Shown in pieces: positions 25,528 to 35,637 of a stretch of 47,746 bases of DNA. Each line of letters begins with the position of its first letter. The first letter of the stretch is position 1. Below the pieces are notes generated by a model. That model was given only the letters and a program-made list of their open reading frames with translations. It was not told where the DNA came from and did not search any database. Source of the DNA: Verrucomicrobiota bacterium (GTDB lineage: Bacteria; Verrucomicrobiota; Verrucomicrobiia; Opitutales; Opitutaceae). The translations under genes and the position numbers were made by a program. The DNA is taken from positions 1 to 47,746 of the forward strand of contig JADKHC010000030.1 in NCBI GenBank assembly GCA_016721945.1, in the 5' to 3' direction.

Positions 25528-27933
25528 TCAGTCGGCACGCAGCGCTTCGATGGGGTTGATACGGGTGGCGTGGCGAGCGGGCAGCCAGCAGGCAAGCGCG
25601 GCAACGGTAAGTAGTGCTCCGGCGACGAGGGCGAAAATAATACCGCTGTCCGTGAAGCCCATGCCGTAGAGCAGACTGGCTACGCCGAAACTTGCACCGA
25701 CGCTGCCGAGTGCGCCGAAAAGAATTCCGATGAGGACGAGTAGAATACCGCCGCGCACGACGTGCAGGAGTACCGTGGCGGAGTCTGCGCCGAGGGCGAT
25801 GCGCACGCCGATTTCGCGGGTACGTTGGGTGACGGAGTAGGCCATCACGCCGTAGAGACCGACGCAGGCAAGCACGAGCGCGATGCCAGCGAACGCGCCG
25901 ATGAGGATGAGCATGGTTCGGCGCAGCTGAAGCGTGAAGGAATTGTCGATCGCTTGCTCCATAGTGCGGAGGTTGGCGATTGGTTGGTCAGGATCGACGG
26001 ACTGGACAGCGCGGCGGATGGCATCCACTGCGGCGAGCGGCGAGCCTTGGGTGCGGACCGCAATGGAAATTGTCCATGGGAAATGGATCACGGGTAGGTA
26101 CACCATCGGCGGCGGCGGCGCGTCGAGTTGGATGCTACGCATGTTGCCGACAATGCCGACTATTTCCCAATCGGCATTTTTGAAATGAACATGACGGCCC
26201 AGTGGATCTTTGTCGGCGAAGAGCTGGCGGGCGAGTGCTTGGTTGATGAGGAGAACTTTGGATGCGTCGTCGACGCTGTCGGCTTCGGCGAGGAAACGAC
26301 CACGCATGAGCGGTGAGCCAAGGGACTGAAAAAGCGCGCCAGCGACGCCGTCGAAACCGGTCCGGATGTCGGTGCGCGGATCGGGGTTTTCAGAGCGGCG
26401 GATGGTGTCGCCGTAGAAACGTTGGTTATTGAAGGGCGCGCTTGAAATCATGCCGGCGGAAGCAATGCCCGGGCGGGCAGAGATCTCGCGCAAAATGGAC
26501 TCCACAAAACGGACACGATGAGCGGGTGTTGGGGCGGATGCACTGGTTTGGTTGAGATCGAAGAGGATGATGTTGTCACGTTGCATGCCTGGGTCGGCGC
26601 TCATGGTGATCATGAAACTGCGCAGGAGTAGGCCCGCCGTGAAGAGCAGGACGACGGTGAGGGCCGTCTCTGCGACGACGAAGATGCGTTGGAGTCGTTG
26701 GCGTGAACCGCCAGCTGCGCCGCGCGAGCATTCTTTGAGGTCGCGAGTTAGGTCCGGTCGGGCGACGCGCAGAGCAGGAACCAGTCCAAAGAGAATACCG
26801 GTGGCGAGCGCAACGGATAGGGTGAAAACGAGTACAGTTGCGTTGAGGCTGATCGGGAGAGGCGGGCCTGGAGCGATGCCAGCGGTGGCGAATGTAATCA
26901 ACGGGCCGATACCGAACGAGGCAACGAAGAGACCGGCGATCCCGCCGAACAAGGCGAGCGCCACACTCTCGACGAGTAGGAGGCGGATTATGCGAACGGT
27001 ACTGGCACCGAGGGCAACGCGGATGGCGATTTCGCTCTGGCGGGTGGCGGCGCGGGCGAGCAGGAGGTTGGCGACGTTGGCGCAGGCGATGAGGAGCACG
27101 AGTCCAACTGTCACCATGAGCATGAGGATATACGGGCGCGAAGTGCTGGTGATGGAGTTTTGGAGGGATTCAACAGTTACGGTCCAACCGGCTTTGTTGG
27201 GCGGATAGAGCGATTGCAGTGCAGCGGCGCCCGCCGCCAGTTCCGATTGGGCCTGCGCGATGGTTGCGCCTGGCTTGAGTCGGCCGAAGGCCTGGCAAAC
27301 GTAGTTGTAGTTGCGCTGCTGTTTCCACTCGGCTGCACCGAGGGCGGCGGGAATAAGGAATTCGACGTTGGGTGTGTTTAGAGCGTTGGGCGCGAGCACG
27401 CCGACAACGGTGTAGCCACGGCCGTCGAGGCGTATGGTTTTGCCTACGCTGGCTGGATCGCTGCCGAGGCGCTGGCGCCACATTTCGTGGGTTACTATTG
27501 CGACGAAGTTGTCCCCACCGGCTGAATCTTCATCGGCGGTGAACGTCCGGCCCATCGCAGGCGAGATGCGGAAGACACGCAGGTAGTCGACCGTGACAGC
27601 ATAGCCAGAAACTTGGGCAGGCTCGGCCACACCGGAGAGATTTAGAGTGGTCGGATGGTGCGCGGCAAAAGATTCGAATGAAGAGGCGTACTGCTTCCAA
27701 TCGAGGAAAGTGCCGCCGTCGGCGTTGCCCCGCGCGCCAGGAGTGGGTGAGTGCCATACTTGGACGATGCGTTCGGATTCTGGATAAGGCAGGGGCGAGA
27801 GCAAAAGCGCCTGAACAACGCTGAAGATGGCGGTGTTAGCACCGATGCCGAGTGCGAGCGTGAGCACGGCCACAGCGGTGAATCCGGGCGATTTGGCGAG
27901 CGAGCGGAACGCGTAGCGGAGGTCGGAGAGCAT
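25528..27933 (-). CDS. ADOP-type FtsX/MacB permease 1
   Basis: An 801-residue ABC-type permease with no ATPase domain. It opens with DLRYAFRSLAKSPGFTAVAVLTLALGIGANTAIFSVV, the ADOP (acidobacterial duplicated orphan permease) hallmark, here quoted only as a short family signature split across TM1. Two MacB-like periplasmic domains lie at about 50-240 and 450-650. Four membrane segments flank each half, with FtsX signatures ARAATRQSEIAIRVALGAS and SVTQRTREIGVRIALGADS. The C-terminus is INPIEALRAD. It is the last gene of the eleven-gene minus-strand unit, 112 bp after permease 2. Export of a peptide, lipid or lipoprotein is likely, but the substrate is unknown. Confidence 0.92.
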   Translation of the reverse strand: MLSDLRYAFRSLAKSPGFTAVAVLTLALGIGANTAIFSVVQALLLSPLPYPESERIVQVWHSPTPGARGNADGGTFLDWKQYASSFESFAAHHPTTLNLSGVAEPAQVSGYAVTVDYLRVFRISPAMGRTFTADEDSAGGDNFVAIVTHEMWRQRLGSDPASVGKTIRLDGRGYTVVGVLAPNALNTPNVEFLIPAALGAAEWKQQRNYNYVCQAFGRLKPGATIAQAQSELAAGAAALQSLYPPNKAGWTVTVESLQNSITSTSRPYILMLMVTVGLVLLIACANVANLLLARAATRQSEIAIRVALGASTVRIIRLLLVESVALALFGGIAGLFVASFGIGPLITFATAGIAPGPPLPISLNATVLVFTLSVALATGILFGLVPALRVARPDLTRDLKECSRGAAGGSRQRLQRIFVVAETALTVVLLFTAGLLLRSFMITMSADPGMQRDNIILFDLNQTSASAPTPAHRVRFVESILREISARPGIASAGMISSAPFNNQRFYGDTIRRSENPDPRTDIRTGFDGVAGALFQSLGSPLMRGRFLAEADSVDDASKVLLINQALARQLFADKDPLGRHVHFKNADWEIVGIVGNMRSIQLDAPPPPMVYLPVIHFPWTISIAVRTQGSPLAAVDAIRRAVQSVDPDQPIANLRTMEQAIDNSFTLQLRRTMLILIGAFAGIALVLACVGLYGVMAYSVTQRTREIGVRIALGADSATVLLHVVRGGILLVLIGILFGALGSVGASFGVASLLYGMGFTDSGIIFALVAGALLTVAALACWLPARHATRINPIEALRAD

Positions 27934-27942
27934 GAGATTTAG

Positions 27943-28047
27943 AAGTGATAGGGGATAAGCGATAAGGGATAAGTTGTAGGCGGTAGGAAGAGGTTGCGGC
28001 CTTGGTATTGGTTTTGCTTACACCTTAAAACTTACCCCTTATCACTT
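27943..28047. repeat. GATAAG-type palindromic spacer, permease 2 / permease 1
   Basis: Left arm 27943-27959 (AAGTGATAGGGGATAAG) faces right arm 28031-28047 (CTTACCCCTTATCACTT). More GATAAG units lie between. The right end overlaps the stop of permease 2. Related copies occupy three other spacers of this operon. Confidence 0.7.
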
Positions 28048-30463
28048 ATTCGGTCCGCAGGGCCTCGATGGGATTTACCCGGGTGGCGCGGCGGGCGGGT
28101 AACCAGCAAGCGAGCGCACCGACGGCAATGAGCAGCGAGGGAACGCCAAGGAAGATTGCCGGATCGAATGGGCTCACACCGTAAAGGAAACCGGCGAGCA
28201 GGCGGGTGACGCTGAACGCGAGAAGCAGGCCAGCTCCGGTACCAATGGCTGCGAGCACCAGACCTTGACCGACGACCTGCCGCAGGACCGCGCCGGGCTG
28301 AGCACCGAGGGCCATGCGCACACCGAATTCCTGCGTACGTTGACTGACGGCATAGGCCATCACCGCATAGACGCCCATCGCGGCGAGAATCAAAGCGACG
28401 CATCCGAGCAGCATGAGCAGGCTCGCGGCCATGCGCTGGGTGAACGAAGCCAGGATCGTTTCGCTCATCGGTATAACGCGCAGCAGGCTCACGCCTGGAT
28501 CGATTTCATGCACGGCGTGGGTGAGCGTATTGGCAAACGCGGCCGGGTCACCGGAGGTACGGAGGCAAATATTGAGATCCAGATCGGGCACGCCCTGTAA
28601 GTAGGGCAGATAGAAAAAACACCGCGCAGGCTCGTTCAATTGGTTATATTTGCCGGTTTTGGTTACGCCGACGATGGTGCGCCAGGTGCTGCCAGTGCGA
28701 AAGCGGCGGCCGAGCGGGTCCTGGCCGGGCCAGAAACGTTGCGCGAACGCCTCGTTGACGATCGCAACCGTGGGTGCGCTTGAGTCGTCGGCGTCGGTGA
28801 AATCGCGCCCCGCAATCAGCGGGACAGCCAGCGTCGCAAAGTAGCGTGGCGAGACGATGGCGTACTCGTAGGTCAGATCTTCGTTCGGCGGACGCTCGTA
28901 ACCTTCGACGTAGGCGTTCCAGCCTTTGCAGCCGGAAAGTCCGAGAGGAAACCAACTGGCGAGGGCGGCCTCTTCAACGCCGGGCAGTGCGGCGAGTCGC
29001 TGTTGCAGGTCGTGGTAGAAGAGCTTTCCCGTTTCTCGCGTGTATCCATTCATACCGATCTGCAACCGACCGATAAGCACGCGGCTTGGATCGATGCCGG
29101 TGTCGACTAGTTGTGCATGCTTCAGCCCTTTGAGGCAAAGGCCGGCGCAAATGAGCAGCACCAGCGCGAGGGCGACTTCGGCGATCACCAGGCCGTTGCG
29201 CATCCTGTGGTGAGACGCGCCCGCGGCGGAGCGACCGTTTTGCTTTAGTGTCTCGTTGAGGTCTACGCGTGTCGTTTGCCAGGCCGGAAGCAGACCGAAC
29301 ACGAGGCCGGTGGCAAGCGTGAGCAGTAGAGTCAACCCCAGCGTCGGAGCATCCAGTGAGAACGTGACCGAAACGCCGGCCGGCAGCTTGGGCAGGAAGT
29401 AGGGGATGCAATTGATAGCCCAACTGGCGAGAAGCGTTCCGAGGGCTCCACCAAGCACCGCCAATAATAAACTCTCGGTCATCAGTTGACGAACCAGACG
29501 CCAGCGGCTCGCTCCGGCGGCCAGCCGGATGGCGATTTCCTTGCGCCGGCCCGTTGCCCGTGCGAGCAGCAGATTTGCGACGTTGGCGGCGACGATCAGC
29601 AGCACGCCGAGGCTTACGACGAGCAGCAGACGAAGAACCGGGCCCATCAGGGCTTGCGAGCCCCAAGGGCATTGCGAATAGGGCAGTACGCGGTGATGGA
29701 TGTCGCGATTGGTATTTGGATAGGTGGCGGCGAGATTCCGATCAAGCGCTGCGACGGCAGCCTGCGTGTTGGCGACGCTCACGCCAGGGCGGAGCCGTGC
29801 GAAATTATGCCAGCCACGCACCTGCCGATTGGTTGTAGAAAGCGCCTGACGGCGCACTTCGTAACCCATCGAGAGCGGTGCCCAGAAGTCGAAGTCGGAA
29901 GGTGTCATTGTCCCGTGGAACTCCTCGGGCACCACGCCGATAATGGTAAAGCTTTGGCGGTTCAGATCGACGACGCGGCCGATAATGCTTGGTTCGGCTT
30001 TGAATTGTCCCCGCCAGAGGCGTTCGCTGATGACGAGCACGGGATTGCCGCCCGGTTTCTGATCCTCGTCGGGCAGAAATGTACGGCCGAGAATTGGACT
30101 TACGCCGAGCAGGTTGAAGAAATTGGCACTTACTACCTGGCCGTCGATCCATGTGAGGGACTGATCGACGGTGAGCGCGGCTGAAGATGTTTGTGAAGCC
30201 GCAGCGCCTGCAAACAAGTCGGGCAACGCGGCGACGTCCTGTAAGTCGAGGACGGATACGTTGCCTCCGCCCTGATTCGAGAGGACGACGACGATTTCCT
30301 CCTGACGGCTCACGCCTGGGAGCGGGCGTAATACGAGGTTTTGCAGCCAGCAAAGGACAGTGGTGTTGGCCCCAATACCAAGGGCTAGCGACAAAACTAC
30401 GACCGCAGTGAAGCCGGAGTTTTTTGCGAGCTGGCGGCTGGAGTAGCGGAGATCGGAGAGCAT
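28046..30463 (-). CDS. ADOP-type FtsX/MacB permease 2
   Basis: An 805-residue orphan permease with the same two-fold layout as its neighbours but clearly diverged in sequence. The N-terminus is MLSDLRYSSRQLAKNSGFTA. FtsX segments include NLLLARATGRRKEIAIRLAAGAS and AVSQRTQEFGVRMALGAQPG. The first periplasmic domain carries LDLQDVAALPDLFAGAA, and the second begins near ILIGRLQIGMNGYTRETG. It ends INPIEALRTE. The stop codon TAA is the first part of the TAAGTGATAAGG motif that starts the downstream repeat. There is no Walker motif, so an ATPase must come from elsewhere; two are encoded in the same unit. Confidence 0.91.
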   Translation of the reverse strand: MLSDLRYSSRQLAKNSGFTAVVVLSLALGIGANTTVLCWLQNLVLRPLPGVSRQEEIVVVLSNQGGGNVSVLDLQDVAALPDLFAGAAASQTSSAALTVDQSLTWIDGQVVSANFFNLLGVSPILGRTFLPDEDQKPGGNPVLVISERLWRGQFKAEPSIIGRVVDLNRQSFTIIGVVPEEFHGTMTPSDFDFWAPLSMGYEVRRQALSTTNRQVRGWHNFARLRPGVSVANTQAAVAALDRNLAATYPNTNRDIHHRVLPYSQCPWGSQALMGPVLRLLLVVSLGVLLIVAANVANLLLARATGRRKEIAIRLAAGASRWRLVRQLMTESLLLAVLGGALGTLLASWAINCIPYFLPKLPAGVSVTFSLDAPTLGLTLLLTLATGLVFGLLPAWQTTRVDLNETLKQNGRSAAGASHHRMRNGLVIAEVALALVLLICAGLCLKGLKHAQLVDTGIDPSRVLIGRLQIGMNGYTRETGKLFYHDLQQRLAALPGVEEAALASWFPLGLSGCKGWNAYVEGYERPPNEDLTYEYAIVSPRYFATLAVPLIAGRDFTDADDSSAPTVAIVNEAFAQRFWPGQDPLGRRFRTGSTWRTIVGVTKTGKYNQLNEPARCFFYLPYLQGVPDLDLNICLRTSGDPAAFANTLTHAVHEIDPGVSLLRVIPMSETILASFTQRMAASLLMLLGCVALILAAMGVYAVMAYAVSQRTQEFGVRMALGAQPGAVLRQVVGQGLVLAAIGTGAGLLLAFSVTRLLAGFLYGVSPFDPAIFLGVPSLLIAVGALACWLPARRATRVNPIEALRTE

Positions 30464-30479
30464 GAGAGGGGCTGTGGAC

Positions 30480-30575
30480 GTCGTAAGGGATAAGCGATAG
30501 GAGGAGATTATGGCTTGGTTAGTGGATCGTTTTGTATGCCTTAAAACTTATCCCTTACCCCTTATCACTTGTTAA
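30480..30575. repeat. GATAAG-type palindromic spacer, permease 3 / permease 2
   Basis: The left side contains TCGTAAGGGATAAGCGATAG. The right side contains CTTAAAACTTATCCCTTACC and then CTTATCACTTGTTAAC, reaching the stop of permease 3. The two sides pair imperfectly. It is the same family as the spacers at 27943, 33049 and 40004. Confidence 0.7.
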
Positions 30576-33035
30576 CTAATCGGCGCGTAGCGCTATGATG
30601 GGATCGATTTTCGTGGCGCGGCGTGCGGGCCACCAGCAGGCGAACAAAGAGATGCCGAACAAAGTGAAAGCGACCCAAGTAATTGTCGCCGGGTCCCAGC
30701 CGGCCATACGCGGCATATAGAACTGCAATGCCCAGTTGAGGGCATAGGCGAGAGCGCAGCCGAGTACGAGGCCGATGAGGGTGAGGCGCATGCCTGTGTT
30801 GAGTACGAGTTTGAGGACGTCGCGTGGTTTGGCACCCAGCGCGAGACGGATCCCAAATTCGCCGGTTCGTTGAGCAACGAGGTTGGAGATGACACCATAG
30901 AGACCGATGGCCGCGAGCAGTAAGCCGAGCAGGGAGAAACCGCCAATTGTATTATTGACAACCATGATGTTGTTACCAAAGCGGGTGGCTGCCTCGGGAA
31001 TCGTGTACATGTCCTGTACGGCGACATCCGGATCGATATCGGCGACGGCGCGCCTTACCTCGTTTTTGAAAGACCCCGGTGATTTACCGCGAACCATGAG
31101 AAACATGTAACCCCAGGGTTCGTTGATCATGGGCTTGTAGACTTGGAACATCGTCGAGGGATTGTTGAGGCGCACGGCAAACTGGATATCGCCGACGACG
31201 CCGATCACTTCCCGCCAGACTGTTGAAGTGCCCTGGCGATCGGCGAAGCGTTTGCCGACGGCGCTTTCGTTCGGCCAGAAATGGCGGGCCATCGTCTCGT
31301 TGATGATCACGACCGGAGGACTATCGTGCTTTAGTTCTTGCGGGAAGGTTCGGCCTTCACGCAATGGGATTCCCATCGTCGCAAAATACTCGGAGGTCAC
31401 CATCGTGTATCCAGCGATGGGTTGTTTTGCGGGGTCGTCGGAGGTTATGCCCTGCACCTCGATCGGGTGCGTTCGAGAATAGTCGAAGAGCGGAGCGGTA
31501 GTGCAGATGGCGGTATGTTCGGTATTGGGAATCTGTGCTAGACGCCGTGTGAGTTTTTCGATGGCAACGCGTCGTTTCACATCCGTATCGTAGGTGGATT
31601 GTTCCGGCAGATGAATATTTGCCGCAAGCACCTGGTTTGTGTCCCAGCCTTTTTCGTTTCGCAGAAGTGCGCTGAAGCCGCGGGTCATCACGCCGGCAGT
31701 GGCGAGCAAGGCCAGGGCCAGTGCGACCTGGGCGACAATCAGGCTGTGGCGGAATCGGTGTGTTCCCCGGCCGGAGGTTGTTCCGCGAGATTGTTGTTTT
31801 AAGGAGGAAACCAGGTCGCCATGCGAGGCGATCCAGGCAGGAACCAGGCCGAAAAGAAGGCCGCTGAGCATGGAAGCAACAAATGTTACGAGGAGAATGG
31901 GGCCGTTCATCGGCAACTCCAAACTACCCGTGCCGCCGATGGTGACGGCACGGCCGATCAACGTGTTTGTCCACGCAGCTATAACCACGCCCAAGATGCC
32001 ACCACCCAGCGAGAGCACCATGGCTTCGGTGAGTTGATGGATGATCAGGCTGGATCGGGTGGCGCCCAACGAGGAGCGGATCGCGAGGTCGCGTGTTTTT
32101 GCGGCGGCGCGGGCCAGTTGCAGATTGGCGATGTTGAAGCAGGCGATCAGCAAGACAACGAGGCCTACCCCAAACAGCAGCCACGTCATGAATTTTCCCG
32201 TACTATCCATGACGGCTTCATGCAGTCTTATCACAGTTAAGGTACGGCCGCTGTTGTACTGCGGGTTTTCCTGAGCCCAACGTGAAAGTATCGGCTTCAA
32301 CTGTGCGGTGGCCTGCGCAGAGCTGACGTTTTGATCAAGCCGCCCGATTATGCCAAAGAAGTGGTTATTGTGATCGTCGACAATGTGACGTGGAATAGTG
32401 ATCGGGCGCCATAGATCGACCTTGCCGAAGAATAGCGGGTAGGTGAACGAAGCGGGCATCACGCCGATCACGGTGACCTGTTCGGCGTTGAGGCGGATCG
32501 AGCGGCCGATGATGGCGGGATCGCCGCCAAAACGGGACTGCCAAAGAGCGTAACTCAAGATGGCGACTTGGGTGCGGCCGGGTGTTTGTTCTTCGGCCGT
32601 GAACGCGCGACCGAGCATTGGCTGCACGCGGAACGTGGTGAAAAAATCAGCAGTGGCATCGACAGCGGTCAGGCGTTCTGCCGGTTGACCTGGTTCGGCC
32701 AGTGCGTTGTTCCAAAAGGAAAAAGCGGTGAACGATGCGAATGCCCGTCCCTGGGTGCTGTTGGCGTCGCTTGATGCGGATTTCGAGACTTGGGCGCGCA
32801 TTTCTTCGAATTCGCGGAGCGAGTAACCGTCGTTCTGGCCTTGCGCGGTCTTGCCTTGGAGCAAGAGCATTCGTTCGGAATCAGGGAACGGTGCGCTGCG
32901 GAACAACAGCACATCGACAAGCGTGTACATCGAAGTGTTCACACCGATACCCAGCCCGAGTGTCAGCAATGCGACCAAGGTGAAACCGGGCGATTTGAGG
33001 AGTGAACGAAAGGCGTAACGGAGATCGGCTATCAT
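30576..33035 (-). CDS. ADOP-type FtsX/MacB permease 3 (near-twin of permease 4)
   Basis: An 819-residue permease. Its first 50 residues are identical to those of permease 4 (MIADLRYAFRSLLKSPG..., including the segment ending LLFRSAPFP). Long blocks later in both proteins are the same, for example PASFTYPLFFGKVDL and VSNLVAQRTGEFGIRLALGAKP. Divergence is concentrated in the periplasmic domains, where PDSERMLLLQGKTAQG replaces PEPDRLLVVQSRTPQG. It ends DPIIALRAD. This is a recent tandem duplication, and the periplasmic parts are where substrate or partner contacts would be expected. The spacer on its 5' side carries a GATAAG-type repeat. Confidence 0.92.
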   Translation of the reverse strand: MIADLRYAFRSLLKSPGFTLVALLTLGLGIGVNTSMYTLVDVLLFRSAPFPDSERMLLLQGKTAQGQNDGYSLREFEEMRAQVSKSASSDANSTQGRAFASFTAFSFWNNALAEPGQPAERLTAVDATADFFTTFRVQPMLGRAFTAEEQTPGRTQVAILSYALWQSRFGGDPAIIGRSIRLNAEQVTVIGVMPASFTYPLFFGKVDLWRPITIPRHIVDDHNNHFFGIIGRLDQNVSSAQATAQLKPILSRWAQENPQYNSGRTLTVIRLHEAVMDSTGKFMTWLLFGVGLVVLLIACFNIANLQLARAAAKTRDLAIRSSLGATRSSLIIHQLTEAMVLSLGGGILGVVIAAWTNTLIGRAVTIGGTGSLELPMNGPILLVTFVASMLSGLLFGLVPAWIASHGDLVSSLKQQSRGTTSGRGTHRFRHSLIVAQVALALALLATAGVMTRGFSALLRNEKGWDTNQVLAANIHLPEQSTYDTDVKRRVAIEKLTRRLAQIPNTEHTAICTTAPLFDYSRTHPIEVQGITSDDPAKQPIAGYTMVTSEYFATMGIPLREGRTFPQELKHDSPPVVIINETMARHFWPNESAVGKRFADRQGTSTVWREVIGVVGDIQFAVRLNNPSTMFQVYKPMINEPWGYMFLMVRGKSPGSFKNEVRRAVADIDPDVAVQDMYTIPEAATRFGNNIMVVNNTIGGFSLLGLLLAAIGLYGVISNLVAQRTGEFGIRLALGAKPRDVLKLVLNTGMRLTLIGLVLGCALAYALNWALQFYMPRMAGWDPATITWVAFTLFGISLFACWWPARRATKIDPIIALRAD

Positions 33036-33048
33036 GGGAAAGGGGCGT

Positions 33049-33151
33049 GGTAAGGTTTAAGGGGTAAGTGATAAGGAGGAGCTGTGGAGTTGTGAAAATG
33101 GCGGTAGGAATCGGTTATTTTAGCTTAAAACTTATCCCTTAAACCTTATCA
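33049..33151. repeat. GATAAG-type palindromic spacer, permease 4 / permease 3
   Basis: GGTAAGGTTTAAGGGGTAAG near the left end is nearly complementary to CTTAAAACTTATCCCTTAAA and CCTTATCAC near the right end. It is the best-paired copy of this spacer family. It lies between two nearly identical permease genes, so it probably travelled with, or mediated, the duplication. Confidence 0.75.
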
Positions 33152-33159
33152 CTTGTTAA

Positions 33160-35631
33160 CTAGTCGGCGCGGAGCGCTATGATGGGGTCGATTTTCGTGG
33201 CGCGGCGTGCGGGCAGCCAGCAGGCGAGCAGGGCGATGCCGAACAGGAGCATTGCCACTAATGCGATCGTGACCGGATCTGAGCCGGCCATGCGCGGCAT
33301 GAACGCCTGCAACGTCCGGTTGAGCGCGTAGGCGAGCACGCTGCCGATGACCAGACCGATGAGGGTGAGACGCACGCCGGTGCCCAGCACGAGCCCGATC
33401 ACATCGCACGGCTTGGCCCCTAGGGCGAGACGGATGCCGAACTCGCCCGTGCGTTGCGCGACGAGATTGGAGATCACGCCGTAGAGGCCGAGCGAAGCCA
33501 GGAAAAGGCCCAGTAGTGCAAACCCGCCCAGCGTATTATTAATGACCACGATGTTGTGCATGTAGCGGTCGGTTGACTCCGGGATCGTGAAGACCTCCTG
33601 CACGGCGACGTCGGGATCGATGTCGGCGACCGCGCGCAGCACGTCTTTTTTAAAAGCGGCAGGTGTTGCTCCGCGAACGAGGAGGAACATGTACCCCCAA
33701 GGCTCGTTCACCATGGGTTTGTAAACTTGGAACAGGGTGTCGGGGTTGGTGATGCTCATCGCGAACTGAATGTCCCGCACGACGCCGATCACCTGGCGCC
33801 AGACGACGGTGTCGCCTTGGCGGTCTCCAATGCGTTTGCCGACGGCGCTTTCACCCGGCCAGAAATGCCGCGCCATCGTCTCGTTGATGACGACCAAGGG
33901 GGGCGCATCCGCCTTCAGCTCTGGTGGAAACAAGCGGCCTTCGAGCAAAGTTATGCCCAAGGTGGCGAAGTATTCCGACGCGACCATCGTGTATCCAGCG
34001 ATGGGTTGTTTTGCTGGTTCGTCGGAAGTCTGCCCCTGCACCTCCACAGGCGACATTGTTGAGTACTCGAAAAATGGTACGTCCGTACAGATGCCGGTAT
34101 GTTCGGCATTCGGAATCTGCGCCAGCCGGCGGGAAAGTTTTTCGATCGCAAGGCGGCGTTTGTCCCCGGAGTTGTAGAGGGTGGTCTGTTCCGGCAGATG
34201 GATGCTGGCCGCAAGCACGTGGCTTGTGTCCCAGCCTTTTTCCTTCTGCAGCAACGCACCGAGCCCGCGTATCATCACGCCGGCAGTGGCCAGTGCCGCG
34301 AGGGCAAGCGCGACTTGCACCACAATCAGACTGTGGCGGAAAAGGTGGGTGGAACGTCCTGAAGAGGAGCCGCGGGACTGTTGCTTGAGCGCTGAAGCAA
34401 CGTTGCTACGCGATGCAAGCCAGGCGGGTACGAGGCCAAAGAGGAGGCCGCTGAGCAGGGAAATCAAAAATGCTGCCACGAGAACCGGGCCGTTCATCGG
34501 CAGTTCCAGGCTTCCGGCGCTGCCCGCCTCACCGATGGACACTGCCCTGCCGATCAGGGCATTTGCCCATGTAGCGACCATGACTCCGAGCACCCCGCCG
34601 CCCAGCGCAAGGACGATGGATTCGGTGAGCTGCTGTACAACTAGGCTGGCGCGGGATGCGCCCAATGCAGAGCGGATCGCGAGGTCGCGGGTGGTTGAGG
34701 CAGCGCGAGACAGCTGGAGGTTGGCGATGTTGAAACAGGCGATCAGCAGGATGACTCCGCCGATGCCGAACAACAGCCATACCATAAACTGGTCGGTGCG
34801 GGCCATGGTGGCCTTGTGCATTGGTTGTAGGTATATGCCGCGCCCCGCGTTGTTCTGGGGGTAGTCGCGGCACCATTGGGAGAGCACCGGTATGAGTTGT
34901 GCCGTGGCTTGCGATGGGTTGACGCCAGGATTGAGGCGTCCGACCGCTTGAAAAAAATGGGTGTTGCGGTTCTCTGTGATGTCGCGGGGCACGGTTACCG
35001 GCCGCAAGAGGTCGACCTTGCCAAAGAACAATGGATAGGTGAACGAGGCCGGCATTACGCCAATCACCGTGACCTGTTCGGAATTGAGACGGAGGGTTCG
35101 TCCGATGATGGAAGGATCGCCGCCGAAGCGGCTCTGCCATAAAGCATGGCTTAGGAGGGCGACTTGGTTGCGGCCCGGCACCTGCTCGTCCGCGGTGAAC
35201 GAGCGGCCCAGCATGGGCTGAACACGAAAGGTTTTGAAGAAGTCCGCTGAGGCATCGAGTGAAAACAGGCGCTCGGCAGGCTGTCCTGGCTCAGCTAGGG
35301 CGTTGTCCCACATGGCAAAAGCGGTGAGGGATTCGAACGCCTGGGTTTGAACACCGTCTGTCCGTCCACCTGCGGATGTGGACGTCTGTGCGCGCATCTC
35401 CCCGATCTCGGCCAGGGAAAAACGGTCCTCCTGGCCTTGTGGCGTTCTACTTTGGACGACGAGAAGACGGTCAGGCTCAGGGAACGGTGCGCTGCGGAAC
35501 AAGAGCACATCGACAAGCGTGTACATCGAGGTATTCACGCCGATGCCCAGCCCGAGTGTCAGCAATGCGACCAAGGTGAAGCCGGGCGATTTGAGGAGTG
35601 ATCGAAAGGCGTAACGGAGATCGGCGATCAT
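33160..35631 (-). CDS. ADOP-type FtsX/MacB permease 4 (near-twin of permease 3)
   Basis: An 823-residue permease, sister of permease 3, and the first of the four tandem permeases to be transcribed. It starts 6 bp after the end of a 53-residue membrane protein, so coupling to the upstream genes is likely. FtsX signatures are SRAASTTRDLAIRSALGASR and VAQRTGEFGIRLALGAKP. Between them lie the periplasmic domain and the RFRHSLIV-like repeat of the N-terminal pattern (LFRHSLIVVQVALALAALATA) that marks the start of the second half. The end DPIIALRAD is shared with permease 3. No ATP-binding motif is present. Confidence 0.92.
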   Translation of the reverse strand: MIADLRYAFRSLLKSPGFTLVALLTLGLGIGVNTSMYTLVDVLLFRSAPFPEPDRLLVVQSRTPQGQEDRFSLAEIGEMRAQTSTSAGGRTDGVQTQAFESLTAFAMWDNALAEPGQPAERLFSLDASADFFKTFRVQPMLGRSFTADEQVPGRNQVALLSHALWQSRFGGDPSIIGRTLRLNSEQVTVIGVMPASFTYPLFFGKVDLLRPVTVPRDITENRNTHFFQAVGRLNPGVNPSQATAQLIPVLSQWCRDYPQNNAGRGIYLQPMHKATMARTDQFMVWLLFGIGGVILLIACFNIANLQLSRAASTTRDLAIRSALGASRASLVVQQLTESIVLALGGGVLGVMVATWANALIGRAVSIGEAGSAGSLELPMNGPVLVAAFLISLLSGLLFGLVPAWLASRSNVASALKQQSRGSSSGRSTHLFRHSLIVVQVALALAALATAGVMIRGLGALLQKEKGWDTSHVLAASIHLPEQTTLYNSGDKRRLAIEKLSRRLAQIPNAEHTGICTDVPFFEYSTMSPVEVQGQTSDEPAKQPIAGYTMVASEYFATLGITLLEGRLFPPELKADAPPLVVINETMARHFWPGESAVGKRIGDRQGDTVVWRQVIGVVRDIQFAMSITNPDTLFQVYKPMVNEPWGYMFLLVRGATPAAFKKDVLRAVADIDPDVAVQEVFTIPESTDRYMHNIVVINNTLGGFALLGLFLASLGLYGVISNLVAQRTGEFGIRLALGAKPCDVIGLVLGTGVRLTLIGLVIGSVLAYALNRTLQAFMPRMAGSDPVTIALVAMLLFGIALLACWLPARRATKIDPIIALRAD

Positions 35632-35637
35632 GGTAGT

